16,426 nt of DNA from an uncultured Prevotella sp. (GCA_902477645.1 CABSIA010000058.1:1-16426), one strand, 5' to 3'; shown: positions 6,471-14,427, numbered from the stretch's first letter. Numbers and translations: made by a program. Notes: a model not told the origin generated them from the letters alone.

Positions 6471-7367
6471 TTAGCTTATTGGTATAAGAGGAATATTACG
6501 GCCTCCGGCATCTACTTTTTTAAGTTGATTTTCTATGGTAGAATTAATATTATTGAGAAATTTATCATACTCATTTTGTCTGGTTCTAAATAATTCTTCC
6601 AAAAAAACAATGTTTCCTTTGCCAATATATACTAACTGCTTATTGCTGGAGACAGAATGGTTCTGACATAAGTTGCAGGATACTTCTATCATTTTTTTGC
6701 AAACCAATTTCTTGTTTTCTTCTTCATTCTTTTTGCAAATGAGATTTATGAGCCCCAAAATCTCCTCTGCAACCACCCAAATCATATCTTTTAACGTCTC
6801 CATGTCACGTTTCTTTACATCAACTCCTATGGCGGCAGATGAGAGATGTTTTTGGGCAGAATCTATATGGAGATTAAAATAATGAAATATCTCTGCAGTA
6901 CGTTGATACTTGCCATAGTCATCTTCTATAATATTCTGCGACTTGGATAGGCTCGCCTCAAATGGTTTAAACTTCAGTTTCTGAAGATACTCTTCAGACG
7001 GATAATAAGTAAAGTGTCTGCTTTTAAGACATTCTGACAGAGAATACAAATAGACGGTGCTACGGACAATATTATAATAATAGCTGACAAGCATTGTACG
7101 GTAGTCAGACGCATCAAGCTTTGTTGTGTTTTTCATTGTTTTATCCTGAGACCTCCATGTCAACATTGCAAAAAGAAGAGATGTAGCAGAAATAAGAATA
7201 GCAAACCAGTCCCAAATATCCATGTGCAAAAATCTTGCCATGCTCCTGTTATTGTAAATGCAATCACATATAAGTGCTATCATAAGCACAATGAGCATTA
7301 AGAAAAAGGCTGTTATGCCTTTGTTAGCTGGGTTCTTTAACCAGTTTGTTTTTTTAGGTGTTTTCAT
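6471..7367 (-). CDS. Two-TM membrane protein, last gene of the RiPP operon
   Basis: A 298-residue protein of unknown family. A basic N-terminus (KTPKKTNWLKNPANK) precedes membrane segments at about 17-38 and 52-71. A charged, mostly helical domain of about 225 residues follows and should face the cytoplasm by the positive-inside rule. It contains an internal Cys-containing stretch (CKKNEEENKKLVCKK, then CNLCQNH), but no zinc motif is certain. Its ATG overlaps the stop of the formyltransferase-kinase gene by 4 bp (ATGA), so it is co-translated with the peptide-modifying enzymes. Self-protection, membrane anchoring of the maturation complex or signalling are possible roles; the sequence does not decide. 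It is not an ABC transporter or peptidase by any motif I can see. Confidence 0.7.
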   Translation of the reverse strand: MKTPKKTNWLKNPANKGITAFFLMLIVLMIALICDCIYNNRSMARFLHMDIWDWFAILISATSLLFAMLTWRSQDKTMKNTTKLDASDYRTMLVSYYYNIVRSTVYLYSLSECLKSRHFTYYPSEEYLQKLKFKPFEASLSKSQNIIEDDYGKYQRTAEIFHYFNLHIDSAQKHLSSAAIGVDVKKRDMETLKDMIWVVAEEILGLINLICKKNEEENKKLVCKKMIEVSCNLCQNHSVSSNKQLVYIGKGNIVFLEELFRTRQNEYDKFLNNINSTIENQLKKVDAGGRNIPLIPIS

Positions 7368-9046
7368 ATTTTGAATAATTTAATTGTTTCAACTTTTGGA
7401 ATTTCGTCAAGCGAGCGTACATGACTCATTTGGGTAATCAATGTGGCAACATACTCGCTTTTGGGATTTTTGCTCAGGGCTGATAAAAGACAGGAGTCGT
7501 TTGGTGAAATATAATCGTTTTCATGAAACAGACTGTCCTCGTCGGAATATCGTGCAAAAACATCAGGCGCATACATCGCCACATATATGGTGGCACACGC
7601 AATTATCTCTGCAAAGTAATCCACGTTACTTGTTATGTATCTGTTTGCTAAACGAAGCGGATGTTGCCAGTTTCGGTTCCCGCCATTGTCTCTCATCAGT
7701 CCGAGTGCAGAAATCCATATTCCGTCAATGTCAAGGATAGAAATAGTTCCCTGTTTTTCAATAATTATATTTGCAGAATGTATGTCACCATGGATAATAC
7801 CTTTTTTATGATTAATGCTACAAACAGTCTTAAATTGGCGCAATAACAATGCAATACGGCGATTATCGTAAAGATTTCTTCTAAGGTACGCCATCAGCGT
7901 TTCCCCAGAGTACCATTTCATTACCAATGCAGGAAAAATTCCTTTTGACAACCTCACGGCGTTGGGCAACACTTCAAACTCTGCAAAATGAGTAATGTCA
8001 TGCTGGCGCAAATGCTTGTGTACGGTTTCCAATCGCGCAATATATTCACAGATATGTGCCAACGGAATATTTCGAGGGAAACGTACGGCAACTCTTTCGT
8101 CACAGATGTTTGCAGGAAAAACAATAGCCTCGCGCCCCTGTACGAATGACAACGAGCCGTCATAGCTTTTTTCAAACAAAGCATTTTTCAGTCTGTCATC
8201 TATAAAATCACGGGCTGCCACAGCGTCAATATAGTCTTGCGTCATGGGAATGTCAGAAAAATCCCATAAAGAGATTGTTCCGTCATTACATGCTATCCAC
8301 TTTCTTTTGTTACCACGGTCAAGAATACCCGTCTGCGTCTCCGATACAGACTGTTTGGTGTATTCTCCAACCTCAAAGTATTTATGTGGCAATTCTGGAT
8401 ATAGCATGGATATAAGTTCTGGAAATCCGCGGAGGATATGCCATAAGCGTTCTACTGGAAGTTGCCTCAACGAATTTAAGTCAACCGTGCCAGAAGAATA
8501 CCGTTCCTTTGTGTCTTGTTTCGTTCCCGGGTTAAGAAAAAGCCTGTTGGCTATTACGTCAGTTATAAGGTTTGCTGCTATGTTGTCAGCATTTCTAATT
8601 GCAACAGGTAGTGGCAGTCCAGGCTCTATACGAAAAGAATGCTGAGCTATTATGTTGCCCGAGTCTGGTCTTTCGGTAATCTTATGTATTGTCACACCTG
8701 CATTCAAGTCCATATTATAATACATCTGGAACCAAGGGTTCAGGCCTGGATATTTTGGCAACAGCGACGGATGAATATTTATGCCGCCGAACTTGAGCCG
8801 GCATATTATATCCATTGGGATAATCTTGTTCAATTTATATGAGACAAGCAAGTCGAAATCCGAAAGATGCTTTTCTATTTGTTTCCATGAGCTAAACCGG
8901 ATGTGCATAATATGCATATTCCTGCAAGCTCTGAGCACCACATGGTCAGTAGAAAAGTCAATGACTAAAAAATTATCTGGCTCTATAATGCGCTCAATAC
9001 GCTCTATCACGTCAGAATAAGCACATGTCAGCAAGGCAATTCTCAT
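7364..9046 (-). CDS. Formyltransferase fused to a kinase-like domain
   Basis: A 560-residue, apparently two-enzyme fusion. Residues 1-260 match the formyl-THF-dependent formyltransferase fold (Fmt, ArnA, GART): GGINIHPSLLPKYPG at 87-101 supplies Asn90 and His92, and RPDSGNI supplies Asp128, so the catalytic Asn-His-Asp triad is intact. A linker and Fmt_C-like segment follow, including WIACNDGTISL (250-260). Residues about 300-560 look like a protein kinase-like domain: VAVRFP at 319-324 (Arg322 in place of the usual Lys), catalytic-loop HGDIHSANI at 419-427 (Asp421, Asn426), metal-site LDIDG at 438-442, and NWQHP at 459-463. The likely reaction is transfer of a formyl group to an amine of the peptide or an intermediate; the kinase part may phosphorylate it or a partner. 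It overlaps both neighbours by ATGA. No flanking gene supplies an alternative role such as LPS modification. Confidence 0.85.
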   Translation of the reverse strand: MRIALLTCAYSDVIERIERIIEPDNFLVIDFSTDHVVLRACRNMHIMHIRFSSWKQIEKHLSDFDLLVSYKLNKIIPMDIICRLKFGGINIHPSLLPKYPGLNPWFQMYYNMDLNAGVTIHKITERPDSGNIIAQHSFRIEPGLPLPVAIRNADNIAANLITDVIANRLFLNPGTKQDTKERYSSGTVDLNSLRQLPVERLWHILRGFPELISMLYPELPHKYFEVGEYTKQSVSETQTGILDRGNKRKWIACNDGTISLWDFSDIPMTQDYIDAVAARDFIDDRLKNALFEKSYDGSLSFVQGREAIVFPANICDERVAVRFPRNIPLAHICEYIARLETVHKHLRQHDITHFAEFEVLPNAVRLSKGIFPALVMKWYSGETLMAYLRRNLYDNRRIALLLRQFKTVCSINHKKGIIHGDIHSANIIIEKQGTISILDIDGIWISALGLMRDNGGNRNWQHPLRLANRYITSNVDYFAEIIACATIYVAMYAPDVFARYSDEDSLFHENDYISPNDSCLLSALSKNPKSEYVATLITQMSHVRSLDEIPKVETIKLFKI

Positions 9047-10113
9047 GATTTTGAACTCCAGTCTGTGGTTGTAGACATATCCTCCGCAACACCTTTGATT
9101 AGCTCAATGGCATGTGCCACATCAAAAAGCGATGCTGTTTCAACCGGAGAATGCATATATCGCACAGGCAAAGTGATATTGGCTACAGGAATTCCTTGGA
9201 CATCACGTATAACCTGAAGTGAAGAGCAATCTGTGCCGCCATACACAAAGCGCCCCAAAGATGTCTGCACAGGGATGCTGCGGGCTGATGCGGCAGATTT
9301 AATGAGATTACGCAAAACCGGGGAATTGTCAGCTTTTCTCAACACACCAGGTCCTTGTCCAAGATAGAGTCTTCCCATTTGATCCTCGTGCGGCGTAGGA
9401 ATATCTGTGGCATAATCAACATCAAGTACAATGACAGCATCAGGTGTATGGCTGAAATTAAATGCAAGCGAGCCGCGAAGTCCAACCTCTTCCTGAGCTG
9501 TGGCAATACAAGTCAGATTAACATGGAAATCACATTGTGAATACCATCTCAACACCTCGCCTATAATAAACAGTCCGAGCCTGTCATCCAAAGCTGTGGA
9601 TGTTACGTAATCCCCATCTGTTACATAATGTGGCTTTAAAACTACAAGGTCACCGGTATCAATTGACAGACAACGCTCAGAGTCTGGAACGTCTATCCAC
9701 AAATCTTCAAACACAAGTCCTTTTGGCTGCCCGAACTGTGAGGTCGCATCAAATCCTATTACGCCGTTGAATTTTTCTCCGGCTTCGTTGACAATTATTA
9801 TCTTCTGCCCGAGCAGCATGTGAGGACTACAGCCTATGGAGCGGAAACGGTATTTCCCTATTCCGACTTTCTGTGTAATCTGGACGCAGATTGTATCCGC
9901 ATGAGCTGCAAGCGCAAGTGTGGGATATGAGTCATTACGGCGAATGGCAAACTCCATATTGCCTATGGCGTCAGTTGTTATTTGTCCTTCTGGAGCCACA
10001 GAATGCCAGTCATTCTTAATATAAGAAATCATTTCCTTTTCCTGCATCGAGGGTGAAATGACATCAATCAGCGAAGTCAAACGGTCCAAAGCACTATCAG
10101 ATGTTATTTTCAT
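9043..10113 (-). CDS. M42-family metallo-aminopeptidase
   Basis: A 356-residue cytoplasmic enzyme of the TET/glutamyl-aminopeptidase family (M42), normally a large self-compartmentalised dodecamer with two divalent metals. All expected metal and catalytic residues are seen: His71 and Asp73 in AAHAD, Asp176 in ALDDRLG, Glu208 and Glu209 in AQEEVG, Asp231 in VLDVDYA, and His321 in YMHSPVE. Length is normal. Its start overlaps the B12 radical SAM gene by 17 bp, and its stop overlaps the next start by ATGA, so it belongs to the peptide operon. I infer a role in trimming the leader or degrading it after release. M42 enzymes remove residues from the N-terminus of peptides, which suits stepwise leader removal up to a modified residue that blocks progress. 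Confidence 0.9.
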   Translation of the reverse strand: MKITSDSALDRLTSLIDVISPSMQEKEMISYIKNDWHSVAPEGQITTDAIGNMEFAIRRNDSYPTLALAAHADTICVQITQKVGIGKYRFRSIGCSPHMLLGQKIIIVNEAGEKFNGVIGFDATSQFGQPKGLVFEDLWIDVPDSERCLSIDTGDLVVLKPHYVTDGDYVTSTALDDRLGLFIIGEVLRWYSQCDFHVNLTCIATAQEEVGLRGSLAFNFSHTPDAVIVLDVDYATDIPTPHEDQMGRLYLGQGPGVLRKADNSPVLRNLIKSAASARSIPVQTSLGRFVYGGTDCSSLQVIRDVQGIPVANITLPVRYMHSPVETASLFDVAHAIELIKGVAEDMSTTTDWSSKS

Positions 10114-11437
10114 TGCGATAGTTTTTATAGTTATACTTGCGGTAATTAAATTTTTCTACCCTGTTCATCATTCGGAGAAAATCATCTTCTGGCATGCTTG
10201 ACAGATTGACAATAGGGCAACCGTCTTTCAGAAATTGAACCTTGTCTGGTATAACGCCGTCTCTACATGCACGGTTGTAAATAATAGAACCAGGGAATGC
10301 TATAATCATGTCTAAGAACATACGATACCGTTTGTGATTTCTCATAAACCATTCTATCGTCTCATCGGCAGTCTCGGCAGTTTCCATAGTGTCGCCCATG
10401 ATTACTCCAGACCGGGAGTTAAGTCCTGCAAGACGCAGCATTTCAAGTGCATTCTCTATCTGCTTAACTGTTATACCTTTGTGCATGCTTTTGAGAATCT
10501 TGTCAACAGCACTTTCCACACCTACGAAGATATAACGGCACCTGGTATTTTTGAGCAAGTCAACAAGTTCCTGATTAACATTGTCAATACGGAGTTGTAT
10601 GGACCAGTCGAAATCATATTTCTCAATTCTCTTGCAGAACTCTCTGACACGCTCGTTGTCTGTGGCAAAAAGCTCCTCGCGAAGGGCTATATACGAAATG
10701 TTATAGTGCTGTGTAAGCCAGTCTATTTCTTTAAAAATGGAATCAAGCGAACGCTGTCTATATCGTGTGCCTGACGGATGAAAGCAGAATGTGCAGTTAA
10801 ATTTGCATGACCGCCCGCCTATTATTGAAACCTGCGAATAGCGTTTGCCCTCATCGCTCATGTCAGGGTTTTTCTTCAAATAGTCACCATAGTTAAATCC
10901 TTCGTAGTCGGGGAAAGGCAAAGAGTCAAGATCCTCAATTTCTTTACGGTTCGCCGTTCTGATAAGCGAGCCATGACGGTCGTGAAAAATCAGGCCATTT
11001 ATATCTTTGGGGTCTTTTTTATGGGTAAGAGCCTCTATCAGTTCTACTATAGTTAATTCTCCTTCGCCAATTATTCCGTAGTCCACTTCTGGAATTGCCA
11101 GCATGACAGTCTCCGGCTCGGCAGTCACTATTCCACCACCCATAACTATAGCTATTTCAGACTTGACCGTACGAACATAACGGGCCATACGGGCAAGATC
11201 ATGAAACTCTCCCGAAAGACCACCCAATCCGACGATGTCGATATTGTTGTGGTTTATGACATCTTTAAGTATGTCGTATTCCTCGCCATCGCAATGGTTG
11301 AGGTTCAGTGTGACCACATTGGCAACTCCCGACTGTTTGAGATAGGCTGACACATAAAGAGTGCCCATCGGCATGACGTAATGCCCGTCAAAGCCATAAG
11401 TATGATAGCGTGGTATTAATAACAGTACATTCTTCAT
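10097..11437 (-). CDS. B12-binding-domain radical SAM protein
   Basis: A 446-residue protein with a cobalamin-binding-like Rossmann domain at about 1-150 (NVLLLIPRYHTYGFDGHYVMPMGTLY at its start, IVMGGGIVTAEPE at 97-109, GIIGEGE at 121-127). A radical SAM barrel follows with CKFNCTFC, Cys211/Cys215/Cys218, ligating the 4Fe-4S cluster. The layout is that of BchE-type class B methylases and ring-forming enzymes. The DxHxxG base-off motif is not present, as in many members of this group. In RiPP pathways such enzymes often methylate unactivated carbons or make C-C or C-S bonds. Here the substrate is probably the Cys-rich peptide encoded at 14216-14320. Its start overlaps the upstream SPASM gene by ATGA. 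Confidence 0.9.
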   Translation of the reverse strand: MKNVLLLIPRYHTYGFDGHYVMPMGTLYVSAYLKQSGVANVVTLNLNHCDGEEYDILKDVINHNNIDIVGLGGLSGEFHDLARMARYVRTVKSEIAIVMGGGIVTAEPETVMLAIPEVDYGIIGEGELTIVELIEALTHKKDPKDINGLIFHDRHGSLIRTANRKEIEDLDSLPFPDYEGFNYGDYLKKNPDMSDEGKRYSQVSIIGGRSCKFNCTFCFHPSGTRYRQRSLDSIFKEIDWLTQHYNISYIALREELFATDNERVREFCKRIEKYDFDWSIQLRIDNVNQELVDLLKNTRCRYIFVGVESAVDKILKSMHKGITVKQIENALEMLRLAGLNSRSGVIMGDTMETAETADETIEWFMRNHKRYRMFLDMIIAFPGSIIYNRACRDGVIPDKVQFLKDGCPIVNLSSMPEDDFLRMMNRVEKFNYRKYNYKNYRNENNI

Positions 11438-12792
11438 ATTGCAGTCACATTCTTTCTTATATGAGATTCAAGGGTCGCACCTGTCTGCTTCTCAAATCTA
11501 TCGGCAAGGACATTGATAAGTTCGAGACGCAGAGCTTGTTTGACAAAGTCGCATCTCACCTTTTTAAACCTTTCGTCAAATGAGTCATGGAACAATCGGC
11601 AACCGCCGCCACAATTCCATTTTGCAAAACAGTCCGCACATTCAGGCTGTGTATAGATGTTGTGTGTGTCCAGAATAGCTTTAAATTGCTCATTGTTAAA
11701 GGTAATCCTGCCATTCTTGACCTCTCCATAGATGTAATTTCGGTATTGTTTCTCAAGTGGTGAAGAAACCCTTGCGCATGATGATATAGTGCCAGAGGGA
11801 GTAAGAACAATCTTTCCCTCGCAAGTTCGGTCACGTACCATGGATAGAGTCTCAACGGCAACACTTTCGAGCGCTATACCATAATTATTTGCTAACGCCT
11901 TGGCCTTATAGTATTCTGCAAGAAAAGTGGAATAGTATTCTTTAAGCCGTTCTGGTGTTTCAAACAGTGACGGAGCAAGCACAACGTCAAATACAACTTT
12001 GTGCAATTTCGGGAAGCGTTGGTGTACTTCCTCTATCATTTCACACATTCTGCTTACACTCTCAGGAGTGAATGTGGTGCGTATGCCGAAAGGAAAACCA
12101 CGGTCAAGCATCATATCGATGTTGGCGGCAACCTTTTCATAGCTGCCTCTCTCCTTGTTCTGCAAATCAGGTAAAATCTCAAACGATACGGCCATGTCAA
12201 CTTTCCACTTAGTGAAATAGTCTATAATCTCGGAAGTTATCAGACTGCCATTTGTCACCAGGCCTATGTTATACTTATATCCTGTATTATCTGCAATCCC
12301 ATGAATGTATTCGACAGCTTTTTTTATGAGGTGGAAACTCAGCAAAGGCTCTCCACCTCCGCTGAAGTTGATGATGTAAGGATTTTCCTGCTTACGCCCA
12401 GGCTTGAACATATAATCAACAACAGCCTTGACATCATCGAACATCACTTCGCCTTGTGACCGTCCCGCGGCCGAATAGCAGTAGATGCATTTAAAATTGC
12501 ATGTATAGTTGCAAAGAATATCTACCTGATACAGCTCGTCGGGCGATTTTGGCAGATAATGTACAGGAACTTTACCTGTTGCCTGAAACACAGCCAATGC
12601 TTTTCTGACCGTTTCCTTAACGGCTTCCCCGTCAGCGCATTTCACAAGTTCTTTGACTGTATCCTCGGTTGCAAGAGATATATGGCCGCCCAAAGGAGCA
12701 TAGATCACATAAACACAATGCTCGGGCAGTCTCCACATATCACCGGCGGGAATCGCATATATGTTTTGCTTCATCAATATTTCCGTATTCAT
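11434..12792 (-). CDS. Radical SAM/SPASM peptide maturase 2
   Basis: A 452-residue enzyme. An N-terminal region of about 85 residues resembles that of its neighbour (NIYAI near the start, YAPLGG at 31-36). The radical SAM core follows with CNFKCIYC, Cys98/Cys102/Cys105, and SGGGEPLL at 144-151 for SAM binding. The C-terminal SPASM domain has Cys324, Cys339, the block CADCFAKWNCGGGC (Cys385, 388, 394, 398) and Cys414, enough for two auxiliary 4Fe-4S clusters. SPASM enzymes of this kind install thioether, C-C or other crosslinks or epimerise residues in ribosomal peptides. Start and stop both overlap neighbours by ATGA. Two similar enzymes with one small peptide suggest two successive modifications or a heteromeric maturase. 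Confidence 0.93.
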   Translation of the reverse strand: MNTEILMKQNIYAIPAGDMWRLPEHCVYVIYAPLGGHISLATEDTVKELVKCADGEAVKETVRKALAVFQATGKVPVHYLPKSPDELYQVDILCNYTCNFKCIYCYSAAGRSQGEVMFDDVKAVVDYMFKPGRKQENPYIINFSGGGEPLLSFHLIKKAVEYIHGIADNTGYKYNIGLVTNGSLITSEIIDYFTKWKVDMAVSFEILPDLQNKERGSYEKVAANIDMMLDRGFPFGIRTTFTPESVSRMCEMIEEVHQRFPKLHKVVFDVVLAPSLFETPERLKEYYSTFLAEYYKAKALANNYGIALESVAVETLSMVRDRTCEGKIVLTPSGTISSCARVSSPLEKQYRNYIYGEVKNGRITFNNEQFKAILDTHNIYTQPECADCFAKWNCGGGCRLFHDSFDERFKKVRCDFVKQALRLELINVLADRFEKQTGATLESHIRKNVTAI

Positions 12793-14144
12793 ATATTTTT
12801 AAGTTTTGTGGAAATGTCTGTAAAAAGATTCCTTCCTGTGGCATTGGCATGTCTGGATGCCAATACATTGATAAGGCTGTCAACAAGCATCCTGCGGTAA
12901 TGGTCGCAGATAGCATCGAATATCTCCGGTGTATAGACACGCCGGCTGCTTGGACATCCGCTTCCGCAGTTCCAACGGGCATAACAGTCACGGCATTTTT
13001 CTATTGTGTGAATACTTCCATTGGTAATGCCACGGAATTTTTCTGTATCTATTTCCACTTTATCTGAACTTGTCACCGCTCCGAAAACAGCATCTTTATA
13101 GTCTGCCTCTACAGGAGACGAGACATCAGGGCACACCGTCAATGTACCGTAAGGAGTAAGACACACAAGATTGTAGCAGAAACGTTCTCTCTTGGAATAA
13201 TTAATTAAATGCGACGAGGATGACCGCAATGTTATGCCAAGTTCTTGAGCAACCTGTTCTCCTTCCTTAAACGATTTATAATACCTGTCGAAGAAATCCT
13301 TGACAATATCTGTTGATGTGAAATAAGTCGGATCTACCACCTGCTGGCAACTCAACTTCTTCACCAAGGGGAAATGCTCATGACAGTATCTCACCATCTC
13401 TGGAATCCTGTCTACATTCTTCTCCGTAATAGTAGAACGGACATAATTGCCCACTCCTGCCTCTGTCAGTCTCACAACATTAGCCGCAACGATATCATAG
13501 AAACCGCGCTGCTCGTTCTGTACATCAGGAAGTACCTCAAACGACAACTGCACAGTAAAATTATGCCCTTTGAAGAAAGCAATCATTTCATCGTTAAGTA
13601 TGGAGCCGTTAGTAGTGATGGCAAAATGAGGGGTAACACTATTTTCTGCAGCTGTTCTCTCTGCATAAAGTGTTGCATCCTTGAGAATTTTCCACGACAA
13701 TGCAGGCTCACCGCCACCCATAAACATGATTGTACGATCTTTTACTGCCTTTCGTTTGTTTGACAAAAAGTAGTCAAGCATCGGTGCTATATGCTCCATA
13801 TCCAACTCTGCCGTAGAGCGGCCAGAAGCTGAATAACAATACTTGCATTTGAAATTACACCGTTCGTTAAGCAACAGGTGCAAGGTGCAAAAAGTCTCTT
13901 CCGACACCTCTGGTGCAGCGTCAGACAAAACCGTCTGGCTCATCAACTTTTGCAATGTAGCATCATTACAGTCTCCTTTATCAACAAGTGTTTCAAGTCT
14001 CGCTACCTCATCGGGAGTGGAGAGGAAAAATAAATTTGCCAACGGTGCATAAACCAACTGACATTTTGAGTCTTCTACATCAAAATATCGTCCTACCGAT
14101 ATGGCATATATGTTATTAGTATTAAGATTTTTCTGTTCCATCAT
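12789..14144 (-). CDS. Radical SAM/SPASM peptide maturase 1
   Basis: A 451-residue paralogue of the next gene. The radical SAM triad is CNFKCKYC at 96-103 (Cys96, Cys100, Cys103), MGGGEPALSW lies at 142-151, and SPASM cysteines are Cys323, Cys328, Cys338, CRDCYARWNCGSGC (Cys384, 387, 393, 397) and Cys413. The shared N-terminal part (NIYAI, YAPL) may be the peptide-recognition region. Two ATGs lie back to back at 14144 and 14141, so the exact start is one residue uncertain. It follows the peptide gene after a hairpin with a U-tract, the spacing expected if the peptide is made in excess over its enzymes. Confidence 0.93.
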   Translation of the reverse strand: MMEQKNLNTNNIYAISVGRYFDVEDSKCQLVYAPLANLFFLSTPDEVARLETLVDKGDCNDATLQKLMSQTVLSDAAPEVSEETFCTLHLLLNERCNFKCKYCYSASGRSTAELDMEHIAPMLDYFLSNKRKAVKDRTIMFMGGGEPALSWKILKDATLYAERTAAENSVTPHFAITTNGSILNDEMIAFFKGHNFTVQLSFEVLPDVQNEQRGFYDIVAANVVRLTEAGVGNYVRSTITEKNVDRIPEMVRYCHEHFPLVKKLSCQQVVDPTYFTSTDIVKDFFDRYYKSFKEGEQVAQELGITLRSSSSHLINYSKRERFCYNLVCLTPYGTLTVCPDVSSPVEADYKDAVFGAVTSSDKVEIDTEKFRGITNGSIHTIEKCRDCYARWNCGSGCPSSRRVYTPEIFDAICDHYRRMLVDSLINVLASRHANATGRNLFTDISTKLKNI

Positions 14145-14150
14145 TATAAT

Positions 14151-14206
14151 AAAAAAAGCATCCGTGTCAGCAAACCCGATTTTATCATCGCCACCGACAC
14201 AGATGC
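14151..14206 (-). terminator. Attenuator hairpin between the peptide and maturase genes
   Basis: On the minus strand, 14206-14194 pairs with 14170-14158 over 13 bp (two G-U pairs) around a 23-base loop, followed by seven U at 14157-14151. The start codon of maturase 1 lies 6 bp further on. This has the form of an intrinsic terminator that partly stops transcription after the peptide gene, giving more peptide than enzyme. Confidence 0.75.
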
Positions 14207-14215
14207 AGGATTTGT

Positions 14216-14320
14216 TTAGCTGTTATTGCAAGCGCAAGTGCAGCCGTAGCCGAAAACGTCGCAGCATCCAGAAGCGGAATTGCTCGCATTCTCATTAACT
14301 GAATAAACTTCTGTAAGCAT
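14216..14320 (-). CDS. Small Cys-rich RiPP precursor peptide (34 aa)
   Basis: A 34-codon gene, ATG at 14320, TAA at 14218-14216, translated by hand. The C-terminal half (residues 19-34) reads CCDVFGYGCTCACNNS, with cysteines at 19, 20, 27, 29 and 31, and aromatic and Gly residues in FGYG between them. The first 18 residues are Cys-free, acidic and Ser/Asn-rich and would serve as a short leader, ending in ASG before the first Cys. It starts 107 bp downstream of the zinc-ribbon/membrane gene and 71 bp before maturase 1. Placement in front of radical SAM/SPASM enzymes and the attenuator make it the probable substrate. I know no named family with this core. It could also be a chance ORF, but the Cys spacing and position argue against that. 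Confidence 0.85.
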   Translation of the reverse strand: MLTEVYSVNENASNSASGCCDVFGYGCTCACNNS

Positions 14321-14386
14321 AACTTATAAGTTTAAAACGTTAAGTCCTACCCGTTTGCTGGAAGGTCGGTTACTCCATCGCATACT

Positions 14387-14417
14387 CTATTAAGGCTTTT
14401 CTGCGTACGCCTAATAG
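14387..14417. repeat. Small imperfect hairpin upstream of the peptide gene
   Basis: CTATTAAGGC (14387-14396) pairs with GCCTAATAG (14409-14417) with one bulge. It lies in the 107-bp gap that must carry the peptide operon's promoter or leader. No U-tract follows on the minus strand, and no TAnnTTTG box is recognisable in the gap. Confidence 0.35.
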
Positions 14418-14427
14418 CTATAAAAAT

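Noticed and set aside
6266..6487. 73-codon plus-strand ORF after GH97
   Set aside because: It reads through two hairpins and overlaps the convergent gene end; no motif is seen.
10334..10774. 146-codon plus-strand ORF
   Set aside because: It is opposite the B12 radical SAM gene, whose cluster motif and domain order are clear.
14322..14381. 19-codon ORF upstream of the peptide gene as a second precursor or leader peptide
   Set aside because: It has no Cys, no plausible core and no similarity to the precursor; it is within chance for its length.
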